This document shows, in pieces, positions 1 through 5,801 of a stretch of DNA of 5,801 nt. This DNA is from Paenibacillus sp. GTDB lineage: Bacteria > Bacillota > Bacilli > Paenibacillales > NBRC-103111. Both the position numbers and the translations under genes were made by a program. The stretch spans positions 1 to 5,801 of the forward strand of contig JARBUQ010000330.1 in NCBI GenBank assembly GCA_029239545.1. The letters run 5' to 3'. The notes under the pieces were generated by a model. The model saw only the letters and a list, made by a program, of their open reading frames with translations, was not told where the DNA came from and made no database searches. The first letter of the stretch is position 1. Each line of letters opens with the position of its first letter.

Positions 1-693
1 CAGGGCGCAGCTGACGTTGATCATGCGAGCCGATTCTTGTCCGTCATTGAGCCTTACAAGGGGGGACGGAGGCTTCTCTCCATTCAACGGGTTGAAGTTA
101 GAACTGCAGGGAATAACGAACCATCCGACCAAGCGGCTGCTATTCGGATACAACGCCAAGATGGCAGAATCGATTATTTCGTTCATTCTGTTGATCCGTT
201 GACCGAATTTAGAATCGGAGAGCAATTCTCCTTCCAAGGGACAGTTGGATTATATTCGGAGATTGACGGAAAGCCAGTATATGCGTTTGTTGCTAATGGC
301 ACTCGCATCGGCCGTACGAGTCAGCCTGTAATTGATGAGGCCAAGTCCTCATTCTCCGGCACAGTTAGAGATTTCACTCGCGAGCTTGTCGATGAGAACT
401 GGATTCGGGTGCACTTGGATGTGGATGTACATGCTGCGGATTGCGCTGCTTTAGTTGGTAAACATATTGCAGTAGAAGGGCCTGGGTGCAATCCGGTATT
501 CCGTATTACCGACTGTGCTCTGAGCGGAGCAAACGAATTCATTCTGCATATCGGCCATGTAACGCTGATTCAGGATTGGGCAGATTCGAGCCCGACAAGC
601 ACTGAAGCCGACGGTCCATCGTCTGTATATCGCTATGCGATTGAAGAAGGCGATCGATTCACGATTTCGCTAACTGCGGAGTGGGTTCGTTAA
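1..693 (+). CDS. C-terminal part of a heparinase II/III-like polysaccharide lyase (5' end outside window)
   Basis: The reading frame is open from the first base to a TAA at 691-693, giving 230 residues of a protein that begins upstream. A TTG at 37 could be read as a start, but it has no ribosome binding site and the residues before it (ending in SRFLSVIEPY) continue the same protein, so it is internal. The fragment has no long hydrophobic segment. It is rich in alternating beta-strand patterns, with landmarks FLSVIEPYKG (fragment residues 12-21), FQGTVGLYSEIDGKPVY (nt 232-282), GTVRDFTREL (nt 358-387) and a closing FTISLTAEWVR. This pattern resembles what I remember of the C-terminal beta-sandwich of Firmicute heparinase II/III-family proteins, which cleave uronic-acid polysaccharides by beta-elimination. 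The catalytic alpha-barrel and its Tyr/His residues would lie upstream, so activity and substrate cannot be judged here. Family assignment is from memory of sequence pattern. A hairpin 237 bp downstream may end its transcript. Confidence 0.62.
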   Translation, partial: QGAADVDHASRFLSVIEPYKGGRRLLSIQRVEVRTAGNNEPSDQAAAIRIQRQDGRIDYFVHSVDPLTEFRIGEQFSFQGTVGLYSEIDGKPVYAFVANGTRIGRTSQPVIDEAKSSFSGTVRDFTRELVDENWIRVHLDVDVHAADCAALVGKHIAVEGPGCNPVFRITDCALSGANEFILHIGHVTLIQDWADSSPTSTEADGPSSVYRYAIEEGDRFTISLTAEWVR

Positions 694-774
694 GTGTCTA
701 TGTTCTAGAATATGTATCGGGCTTAATTCTTACTTACGGTACAGATTATTTTGTTGGAGACTAGGTGTTCCAGA

Positions 775-944
775 GTGAATAAACAAATGAGAAAAGAAAT
801 GGTGAGTGTTGTTCTCGTATTAATACATTCCTATATTCAAAAGAAAACTACTTTTTTATTATTACGGGGATAATGGAACTGGGCGTAGGTTTGATCCTAA
901 CCTATAAAAAACTCTATTTAGCACTAGTAAAAGCCACAATGTGA
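775..944 (+). other. possible remnant of a small hydrophobic-protein gene, split over two frames
   Basis: A GTG at 775 follows AGGTG (763-767) at a 7-nt spacing and opens a 32-codon frame starting MNKQMRKEMVSVVLVLI that stops at 871-873. An overlapping frame, shifted at about 840-860 near an A-rich run and a T6 run, continues with a hydrophobic stretch (YFFIITGIMELGVGLILTY) followed by basic residues, and ends at TGA 942-944. Read across a single shift, the product would be a basic N-terminus plus two short hydrophobic segments, like a small membrane protein. The stop lies inside the left arm of the hairpin at 930-964, which is awkward for a working gene. It could equally be chance coding in AT-rich DNA. 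I recognise no family. Confidence 0.15.
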
Positions 945-964
945 TGTTTTTGCGTTGTGGCTTT
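930..964 (+). terminator. hairpin, probable transcription terminator after the lyase gene
   Basis: AAAGCCACAA (930-939) and TTGTGGCTTT (955-964) form a perfect 10-bp stem. The pairing can extend inward with five more pairs, three of them G-U, leaving a 5-nt loop at 945-949. The downstream U-run is poor on the plus strand (CTTTGGAATTTT); on the minus strand the stem ends in GGCTTTTA, slightly better. The position fits termination of the upstream lyase transcript, but there is a 237-bp trailer between stop codon and stem. An RNA-processing or operator role cannot be excluded. Confidence 0.5.
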
Positions 965-1257
965 GGAATTTTCTGCAGTATCTTAACTGAATGACAATCG
1001 GCTAAAGCCAGTAGGATCTTGAAATTCACTGTTCAGGCTAGAGACTGCTGAAAGCTAACTATGGCTGGAGCAAATTGAAGCTTCCAACTGAAATTCGGCT
1101 TGCTGTAGGCTATTCTTCAATGTCAAAAATATCGTATACCTGTGCCTTATGCGTGCTGATTGAACGCGAAACCCGCATTTCAGAAACGATTTGAATTTTC
1201 TCGCAGACTGCAGTGTCCATCAAAGTACGCATTTCTGTATTTCCATTATGATTATAG

Positions 1258-1286
1258 TTGAACGGCGAGGTTCGTTCGGTTACGAT
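1258..1286 (+). promoter_or_regulatory. candidate sigma-A promoter for the beta-helix gene
   Basis: TTGAAC (1258-1263) and TACGAT (1281-1286) are separated by exactly 17 bp; each box matches 4 of 6 consensus bases. Transcription would start near 1293, giving a leader of about 50 nt that contains the ribosome binding site at 1331-1335. The match is weak enough to arise by chance, and no operator is evident, so this is a candidate only. Confidence 0.3.
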
Positions 1287-1342
1287 AGAAGCGGAATAAG
1301 GCAGCACAACTGCCTCAAACTGAAGGGAAGAGGAGACATACG

Positions 1343-3424
1343 ATGGATGAGCAGAGGTTTTATATATCGCCGGACGGCAGCGATCAGTGGTCAGGCGAGC
1401 TGCCCGAAAGGAACGAGGCGGGAACGGACGGGCCCTTCGCTACCTTGAAGAGGGCGAGGGATGCTGTTCGTCAGCTGAAACGGAGAGGGCTTATACGAGA
1501 CAGGATACGAGTTCAGCTGCGTGGCGGTGTATATTCGATCAAGGAGCCGGTTGATTTCACGCCGGAGGACAGCGCTCCCGTAACCTATGAAGCATACCCG
1601 GGGGAAGAACCGGTGATCGACGGCGGACATACTGTCACAGGCTGGGTCGAAGAGCAGTTGAACGGTCGGACTGTATGGGCGGCGGAGCTGCCTGAGGTCG
1701 CTTCAGGCCGATGGTACTTCCGATCGTTATTTGCAGATGGCAAGCGCCGTTCCCGGCCCCGTTATCCGAAGCAAGGGCTGCTCGGGATTGAGGATGTGCC
1801 TGGTTATTCGCTCGTACCCGGTCTGTTGAATGGTTTTTTCGAAGGCTCGGACACGTTCCGCTACGCTCCTTCCGACCTGCAGCGCTGGCATAATCTAGAG
1901 GATATCGATATCGTCGTGCTGCATTATTGGGTCGAGGAACGGATGCCAATCGTCTCGCTCAATGAAGAGACCCGTTACGTGAAATCGAGCCGCCGTTCGA
2001 CCTTCGGCTTGAAGGATGACGTAGCGCTTCGTTTTGCGCAATATTATGTGGACAATGTGCTCGAGCATCTGTCGGAGCCGGGAGAATGGTATCTGGACCG
2101 ATCAAGCGGCAAGCTGTACTATGCGCCTATGGAAGGCGAGTCGATGGAGACAACACAGATTGTGGTTCCACGGGTGGAGCAGCTGCTGCGTTTGAACGGG
2201 AATCACGAGCAAGGGCAGTATATCGACTATTTGCAGTTCCGCAATTTGTCGTTCCGTCATGCGGACTGGAGTCTTCCGACTGGAGGAGATCCGGAGGGAG
2301 CATGCGGTTATCCCGGTATAGAGAAGCTCAATCTGGCATGTGCGCCGCAAGCGGCTTATCATGTGCCGGGAGCGATCGATTGGACTGGTGCGCGTCACTG
2401 TGTGCTTGATAGCTGCGACATCCGTCTGATTGGTTTCTATGCAGTGAATATGGGGCCGGGTTGTACTGGCAATCATGTTATCGATAACACGATGTACGAC
2501 CTTGGTGCGGGAGGCGTGAAGCTGAGCGGCTCCGATGCCAAAGGTCCGCTCTCGGGAAGAAGCGGTCTCAATCATATTACAGACAATCATATTTATCATG
2601 GTGGTCTTGTTTTTCACAGTGGTATCGGGGTTGTGTCGCGGCACGCCTACGGCAATGTAATTGCCCATAATCACATCCACGATTTGTACTACACTGGCAT
2701 TTCATGTGGGTGGGTATGGGGTTATACCGACAACGTCTCGCGGGACAACCGCATAGAGTATAATCATATTCATGATCTCGGACATGGCCTGTTGAATGAT
2801 ATGGGCGGAATCTACATACTGGGCGTTCAACCGGGTACGGTTATCGTCGGCAATGTGATTCACGACATCGTGAAGAAAAACTACGGCGGCTGGGGCATCT
2901 ATCTGGACGAGGGCAGCTCTCATATTACGGTTGAGAACAATCTGACTTATCGTCTGAGCAGCCAGTGCTACCACCAGCACTACGGCCGCGAGAACCGGAT
3001 CAGCAACAATATTTTTGCTTTTGGCAAAGAGGGCGTAATCAGCTTCACGCGTCCAGAGGAGCATATCTCGGTCGTATTCGAACGGAATATTATCCTGACC
3101 GACAATACCCCTGCGTTTGTATGCAAGACTGATCTCGATAGAGTTCATATGATCAGCGATTTGAATCTGATCTGGGATGTAGCAGCTGATGAGCCTACCT
3201 ATGCAGGTAATGGACGATACGACAATACGGCCAAGTGGGATTATTGGCGCAAATACACGACGGAAGAATGGCAGCTGCGTGGATACGATCTTCATTCCAT
3301 CGGGGCGGACCCGCTGTTCGCCGATAGCGGCGCAGGAAATTTCACGCTGCATCCCGATTCGCCGGCTGCTAAGCTGGGTTTCGTGCCATTCGACCCAACG
3401 CTCGCCGGAATCAGAAAGCGGTAG
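1343..3424 (+). CDS. right-handed parallel beta-helix protein, GH141-like glycoside hydrolase
   Basis: A 693-aa protein. The ATG is preceded by AGGAG (1331-1335) at 7 nt, which fixes the start. There is no signal peptide or membrane segment: it begins MDEQRFYISPDGSD and enters the fold at once, so it probably acts in the cytoplasm on imported oligosaccharides. The N-terminal cap has the GPFATLKRARDAVRQLK helix (about residues 30-46) and RGGVYSI, typical of large beta-helix CAZymes. Residues 80-340 carry an inserted beta-rich domain with PGEWYLDRSSGKLYYAP. From about residue 345 come beta-helix turns with recurring N-x-I-H-D steps (NHIHDL, NVIHDI). The conserved-looking motifs NDMGGIY (Asp486) and WGIYLDEGSS (Asp522), then HYGRENRISNNIFAF, resemble GH141, whose known members act on alpha-L-fucosides of rhamnogalacturonan II or on xylan. 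The two Asp residues are my inferred catalytic candidates. GH120-like or merely uncharacterised beta-helix enzymes are alternatives, and the substrate is unknown. No terminator is evident after the TAG. Confidence 0.82.
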   Translation: MDEQRFYISPDGSDQWSGELPERNEAGTDGPFATLKRARDAVRQLKRRGLIRDRIRVQLRGGVYSIKEPVDFTPEDSAPVTYEAYPGEEPVIDGGHTVTGWVEEQLNGRTVWAAELPEVASGRWYFRSLFADGKRRSRPRYPKQGLLGIEDVPGYSLVPGLLNGFFEGSDTFRYAPSDLQRWHNLEDIDIVVLHYWVEERMPIVSLNEETRYVKSSRRSTFGLKDDVALRFAQYYVDNVLEHLSEPGEWYLDRSSGKLYYAPMEGESMETTQIVVPRVEQLLRLNGNHEQGQYIDYLQFRNLSFRHADWSLPTGGDPEGACGYPGIEKLNLACAPQAAYHVPGAIDWTGARHCVLDSCDIRLIGFYAVNMGPGCTGNHVIDNTMYDLGAGGVKLSGSDAKGPLSGRSGLNHITDNHIYHGGLVFHSGIGVVSRHAYGNVIAHNHIHDLYYTGISCGWVWGYTDNVSRDNRIEYNHIHDLGHGLLNDMGGIYILGVQPGTVIVGNVIHDIVKKNYGGWGIYLDEGSSHITVENNLTYRLSSQCYHQHYGRENRISNNIFAFGKEGVISFTRPEEHISVVFERNIILTDNTPAFVCKTDLDRVHMISDLNLIWDVAADEPTYAGNGRYDNTAKWDYWRKYTTEEWQLRGYDLHSIGADPLFADSGAGNFTLHPDSPAAKLGFVPFDPTLAGIRKR

Positions 3425-3501
3425 CAGTCGCAGTGTCAGCAGCGTTCCCGATCCAGCTTGTCCATGAGAACGTCTGTAGGCTAGGCGGTTTCTTCCGGTC
3501 G

Positions 3502-3510
3502 TGGTACAAT
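3502..3510 (+). promoter_or_regulatory. extended -10 promoter for the DUF1128 gene
   Basis: TGGTACAAT combines the TGn extension (3502-3504) with a 5/6 -10 box TACAAT (3505-3510). No good -35 box is found 16-19 bp upstream, as is common for extended -10 promoters. Transcription would start near 3517, leaving a leader of under 30 nt with the ribosome binding site centred in it. This suggests the small gene is transcribed independently of the beta-helix gene. Confidence 0.55.
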
Positions 3511-3529
3511 AACAACATTATGCCCCACG

Positions 3530-3536
3530 AAAGGAG
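3530..3536 (+). promoter_or_regulatory. ribosome binding site that decides the DUF1128 start
   Basis: AAAGGAG lies 7 nt before ATG 3544. The reading frame is open further upstream, to an alternative start at 3433, but that start lacks a ribosome binding site and would place the promoter at 3502-3510 inside the coding region. The 3544 start is therefore preferred. Confidence 0.8.
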
Positions 3537-3543
3537 ATTCCTT

Positions 3544-3771
3544 ATGGATTTGATTCAGCCAAGCGAGACGAATATTGCCTACATGGTCGAACAGATTAAG
3601 AACAAGCTCAAGGTCGTTACCGCCGCGTCCATCAAGGCCGAACATTTCGGTATTTCCCGTTATGAGGACATCAAGGAGATTTACGATCTCATTATGAACA
3701 AGAAAAATTTCAGTATCAGCGAGATTGAAGCTTTATGTGCGGAATTGAAGCAATTGAAGCAGCCGGGATAA
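3544..3771 (+). CDS. DUF1128 family small protein (YfkK-like)
   Basis: A 75-aa, soluble, charged, largely helical protein with no membrane segment. The pattern N-M/Y-V-E-x-I-K-x-K-L (about residues 10-22), AEHFGISRYEDIKEIYDLIMNKKNF (nt 3637-3711) and a closing helix EIEALCAELKQLK closely follow Bacillus subtilis YfkK, which has a similar length. The family is a small conserved protein of Firmicutes with no established biochemical role as far as I know. The start at ATG 3544 is set by AAAGGAG at 7 nt; its own extended -10 promoter lies just upstream. The gene is convergent with the glycosyltransferase, with a shared hairpin between them. B. subtilis yfkK has different neighbours, so context gives no functional hint here. 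Family assignment is confident; function is unknown. Confidence 0.85.
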   Translation: MDLIQPSETNIAYMVEQIKNKLKVVTAASIKAEHFGISRYEDIKEIYDLIMNKKNFSISEIEALCAELKQLKQPG

Positions 3772-3871
3772 GTCGGGAAGTATCATCGACGCCACTTATT
3801 GGCAGAGCTTTAGCGAGCTTATATACATGGTTAGCGTGCGGTCCCCCTTACAATGTGCAAACGAAAACGTC

Positions 3872-3905
3872 AAACGGTGCCATCCCTGAGAGGATGACAC
3901 CGTTT
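3872..3905. terminator. bidirectional terminator between convergent genes
   Basis: Arms AAACGGTGCCATCC (3872-3885) and GGATGACACCGTTT (3892-3905) form a 14-bp stem with a single C-A mismatch and the 6-nt loop CTGAGA. The A-run before and T-run after the stem give short U-tails in both directions (TTTCTTGT on plus, TTTGACGTTTT on minus). It sits between the DUF1128 stop (3771) and the glycosyltransferase stop (3957), where a shared terminator is expected. Confidence 0.75.
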
Positions 3906-3956
3906 CTTGTGCGCAAATCGCATATAACGGCGTGTTATGCCTGATGACCGATCAAG

Positions 3957-5138
3957 TCAAGAACGCCTCTTCTTCAGCTCGCGCAAGGAGTAGAACGTGC
4001 CACGCCAATAAATACCACCTCGGCGGAGGGTCAGATACACCGATCGGCTCAGCACATAGACGAGCAGGCAGACGGTGAGCGGGAAGACGATGGCCTCCCG
4101 ACCGGAGTCTCTGGTCATTCTCTGCGTACAGAAGATGTACAAGCTGATGGCAATTGCAGCGCTCAGAGCATAAGCGGCTCTTGACCAACCGGGCGTAATC
4201 CACAAGCCGATGAACGGATAGAAGAAGAACAGCAGCTGTCCCATTACTCCGGCTAATGCGTACGACAGGCGGTAACGGAAGCCTGAGAACATATTCTTCT
4301 CGAGACCGAGCACAGCGCTCCTCAGATCGGGGTACCATTCAACCTCGAGATGGTCATTGCCCGTTACGAATCGCTGCTTGTACATAGCCTTTTTCACGCG
4401 ATAGCCCAGCTGCAGGTCGTCATCAGGCCGCAGTGCGAACGCTTGATGAGTGCCAATGCCCTCATACGCGCTGCGGCTAATCAGGTTAAACGCTCCGATG
4501 CCCATCCCATGGCGGTGCTGGTGGTCCATATTCGCTCTCCAGGGCCGGATGAACAAACACAAGGAGAATAGAAAATAATGGACGAACGCGCGAAGCCAGA
4601 ATGATTGAGAACGCATATAAGGGCTCATGGTGACATGATCCACCTCGTGCTTTTCAGCATAAGCTATAGCATCACGCAAGGTGCTAGGATGGAACTTGAC
4701 ATCAGCGTCGGTAAATAACAGGTATTTGCCTTTAGCCTGCTTGTAGCCTTGGTAAAGTGCGTGGTTTTTGCCGAGCCAGCCTTCGGGTAAAGAAGTAATA
4801 TGTATGATGGTAAGCGGAATGCGGCTTTCGGGCTTTCCTTCAGACCATTTGCGCAATTCATCAAGCTTACGCCCTGTTGAATCGCGAGAACGATCATTTA
4901 CAGCTATAATTTCGAATCGGCCGTAATCCTGCTTCAGAAGATGCTGCACGGTATCGCGGATCGTGGTTTCTTCTTCCTTGGCGGCGAGAATGATCGAAAC
5001 CAGCGGAGTTTTGTGAGCCTTGTCCGCATCCATCTGTCTAGGCAGAGGCTGCAGCAGCTTGAGCCCTATAACGCATTGAATCAACATGAACAACCAATAA
5101 AGCAAAGTAATGGCGGCCAGAGCTTCCACAACTGACAT
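3957..5138 (-). CDS. membrane-bound family 2 glycosyltransferase
   Basis: A 393-aa protein. The ATG at 5138 is preceded by a GGAGGAGG ribosome binding site (5154-5147) 8 nt away. Topology: one N-terminal membrane helix (about residues 5-27), a cytoplasmic GT-A domain (about 45-290), then three C-terminal membrane helices (about 297-316, 321-338, 349-370). The GT2 signature is complete: PLVSIILAAKEEE opening strand, VNDRSRDST nucleotide-binding turn (80-88), TDAD metal-binding DXD (143-146), and an acidic RPDDD motif (237-241) in the position of the usual catalytic ED. A classical processive QxxRW motif is absent; KNMFSGFRYR stands there instead. So it probably transfers one sugar from a nucleotide-sugar to a lipid or other membrane-proximal acceptor. 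The architecture resembles HpnB-type hopanoid-associated and CrtQ-type carotenoid glycosyltransferases, but no hopanoid or carotenoid genes are in the window, so the acceptor is open. It is monocistronic within view: a hairpin terminator follows it and a divergent gene precedes it. Confidence 0.85.
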   Translation of the reverse strand: MSVVEALAAITLLYWLFMLIQCVIGLKLLQPLPRQMDADKAHKTPLVSIILAAKEEETTIRDTVQHLLKQDYGRFEIIAVNDRSRDSTGRKLDELRKWSEGKPESRIPLTIIHITSLPEGWLGKNHALYQGYKQAKGKYLLFTDADVKFHPSTLRDAIAYAEKHEVDHVTMSPYMRSQSFWLRAFVHYFLFSLCLFIRPWRANMDHQHRHGMGIGAFNLISRSAYEGIGTHQAFALRPDDDLQLGYRVKKAMYKQRFVTGNDHLEVEWYPDLRSAVLGLEKNMFSGFRYRLSYALAGVMGQLLFFFYPFIGLWITPGWSRAAYALSAAIAISLYIFCTQRMTRDSGREAIVFPLTVCLLVYVLSRSVYLTLRRGGIYWRGTFYSLRELKKRRS

Positions 5139-5178
5139 GACGGCATCCTCCTCCGGACTGCAAAGTGTCCTTCATTCC

Positions 5179-5208
5179 ATTGTACATGGTTCCTTAGTCA
5201 GCTTCCAA
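5179..5208 (-). promoter_or_regulatory. candidate sigma-A promoter for the glycosyltransferase
   Basis: On the minus strand TTGGAA (5208-5203) and TACAAT (5184-5179) are 18 bp apart, matching 4 and 5 of 6 consensus bases. Transcription would start near 5172, giving a leader of about 33 nt holding the GGAGGAGG ribosome binding site. It lies in the 125-bp divergent gap shared with yyaC. Confidence 0.45.
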
Positions 5209-5219
5209 TCCTGCACACG

Positions 5220-5231
5220 AACTCATACGAA
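5220..5231 (+). repeat. 12-bp direct repeat, copy 1
   Basis: AACTCATACGAA occurs here in the divergent intergenic gap and again at 5272-5283, 52 bp downstream inside the first codons of yyaC. The spacing is not a multiple of three, so it is not an in-frame tandem duplication of coding sequence. It could be a paired protein-binding site or a coincidence. Confidence 0.4.
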
Positions 5232-5263
5232 ATGCCCATCTTGTACACAGGGAGAGCGAATAC

Positions 5264-5801
5264 ATGAATCCAACTCATACGAATAAGCAGCAAAGACAGC
5301 CTGATGCTTCCGAACCAGATAGCGCACCTTCCGGTTATCGGCTCAAAGTAAGTAGCGAGCAATTGGCGGATTTCTTCCAAACGATTCGTAAGGAAGGTGT
5401 GAGCTTGGAGCATCTCGTCTTCTTTTGTATCGGCACAGATCGTTCCACTGGTGATGCTTTGGGGCCGCTGGTTGGAACTTTTTTGGAGGAGGCAGGTTAT
5501 AAGCGAGTTGTGGGGACGCTCGGGAAACCATGCGACGGCAGCAACATGGAGCTGCGAATGGAGGAACTGCCCGATGATGGAATTATTATTGCTATAGATG
5601 CATGTCTGGGCAAGCCTGGTTCACTCGGCAAATTCCAAGTAGCCAATATCGCTCTGGAGCCAGGCAAGTCCGTAGGAAAACGTCTGCCTGCTGTAGGCCA
5701 TTACTCTGTTGCAGCTATAGTGAATGTAGATGGACCTAAGAAATTTTGGATTCTGCAAAACACCTCCTTACACCAAGTCGTGCGGATGGCCAAATCTATT
5801 A
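5264..5801 (+). CDS. yyaC: YyaC family sporulation protein, GPR-protease-like fold (3' end outside window)
   Basis: Translating from ATG 5264 gives 179 residues with no stop before the window edge. A GGGAG (5250-5254) lies 9 nt before the ATG, and there is no other in-frame start just upstream. The first 23 residues are polar and low-complexity. The conserved core follows: LVFFCIGTDRSTGDALGP (residues 51-68), IIIAIDACLG (107-116) and LPAVGHYSV (141-149). These match YyaC of Bacillus subtilis (about 205 aa), so only roughly the last 25-30 residues are missing. YyaC belongs to the HybD/GPR peptidase-like fold related to the germination protease that degrades small acid-soluble spore proteins; its own role in sporulation is not well defined. 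I looked for a forespore sigma-F/G or sigma-E promoter in the 125-bp upstream gap and saw none that was convincing. It is divergent from the glycosyltransferase gene. Confidence 0.88.
   Translation, partial: MNPTHTNKQQRQPDASEPDSAPSGYRLKVSSEQLADFFQTIRKEGVSLEHLVFFCIGTDRSTGDALGPLVGTFLEEAGYKRVVGTLGKPCDGSNMELRMEELPDDGIIIAIDACLGKPGSLGKFQVANIALEPGKSVGKRLPAVGHYSVAAIVNVDGPKKFWILQNTSLHQVVRMAKSI
5272..5283 (+). repeat. 12-bp direct repeat, copy 2
   Basis: Exact second copy of AACTCATACGAA, covering codons 3-7 of the yyaC frame (residues around T-H-T-N). See copy 1 at 5220-5231. Confidence 0.4.

Larger units (their letters stand above)
694..1342. other. 649-bp intergenic region, no convincing gene
   Basis: This gap lies between the lyase tail and the beta-helix gene and is visibly more AT-rich than its flanks over about 694-1000. 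It contains a strong hairpin (930-964), a possible broken short ORF (775-944) and a candidate promoter near its right end (1258-1286). A 65-codon frame on the minus strand (1307-1110, GTG start, TAG stop) has a weak GAGG-like sequence before its start, but matches nothing I recognise. Its frame simply runs open into the antisense of the downstream gene, so I do not call it. I see no tRNA, CRISPR repeat, insertion-sequence end or recognisable riboswitch. Confidence 0.6.

Noticed and set aside
37..693. TTG at 37 as the start of a complete 218-aa gene
   Set aside because: The frame is open to the window's first base, the preceding residues belong to the same conserved stretch, and no ribosome binding site precedes the TTG.
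1095..1110. Sequence similar to a piece of yyaC (TGCTGTAGGC at about 1100 and 5690)
   Set aside because: The shared stretch is only about ten exact bases with no extended similarity, which is expected by chance in a window of this length.
1160..1174. Possible catabolite-responsive (cre) operator upstream of the beta-helix gene
   Set aside because: It misses the consensus at two positions and lies about 100 bp upstream of the candidate promoter, so chance is more likely.
2102..3352. Long minus-strand frames (2102-2680 and 2702-3352) opposite the beta-helix gene
   Set aside because: They are antisense shadows of a strong coding gene, without ribosome binding sites or recognisable protein features.
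3433..3543. N-terminal extension of the DUF1128 protein from 3433
   Set aside because: The extra residues do not resemble the family, and the extension would run over a good promoter and ribosome binding site serving ATG 3544.
3735..3944. Short plus-strand frame overlapping the end of the DUF1128 gene and the terminator
   Set aside because: It has no ribosome binding site, overlaps a real gene in another frame and runs through the terminator hairpin.
5212..5230. Possible sporulation sigma-factor promoter (CATACGAA resembling a sigma-E or sigma-G -10) before yyaC
   Set aside because: No matching -35 element lies at the required spacing, and the -10 match is incomplete.

Overview
The window looks like chromosomal DNA of a spore-forming Firmicute of the Paenibacillus/Cohnella type. 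The support is strong AGGAGG-like ribosome binding sites, moderate GC content, a YyaC-type sporulation gene, a DUF1128 (YfkK-like) gene, and carbohydrate-active enzymes of a kind common in Paenibacillaceae. The assignment rests on protein resemblance recalled from memory; no database search was run.

Layout. At the left edge, nt 1-693 (+) is the C-terminal end of a protein that resembles the tail of heparinase II/III-type polysaccharide lyases; its start lies outside the window. A 649-bp stretch without a convincing gene follows. It holds a strong hairpin (930-964), traces of a short, possibly broken ORF (775-944), and a candidate promoter (1258-1286). Nt 1343-3424 (+) encodes a 693-aa right-handed parallel beta-helix protein, best read as a GH141-like glycoside hydrolase with no signal peptide. 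Nt 3544-3771 (+) is a 75-aa DUF1128 protein with its own extended -10 promoter. A shared hairpin (3872-3905) separates it from a convergent membrane-bound family-2 glycosyltransferase (5138-3957, -). Divergent from that, nt 5264 to the right edge (+) is a partial gene for YyaC, the GPR-like sporulation protein.

How the genes fit together. The lyase tail and the beta-helix hydrolase point in the same direction and could serve breakdown of one acidic or fucose/xylose-containing polysaccharide. The hairpin and the long gap suggest separate transcription units, though. The beta-helix protein appears cytoplasmic, so it would act on imported oligosaccharides. The other three genes look like background chromosomal genes: small DUF1128 protein, membrane glycosyltransferase, sporulation protein. 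In related genomes yyaC lies near the replication origin, so this may be an accessory carbohydrate patch beside core genes; that is inference.

I found no convincing evidence of a new multi-gene system. The points most worth checking are the substrate of the signal-less GH141-like protein, the small-ORF remnant in the large gap, and the acceptor of the glycosyltransferase.
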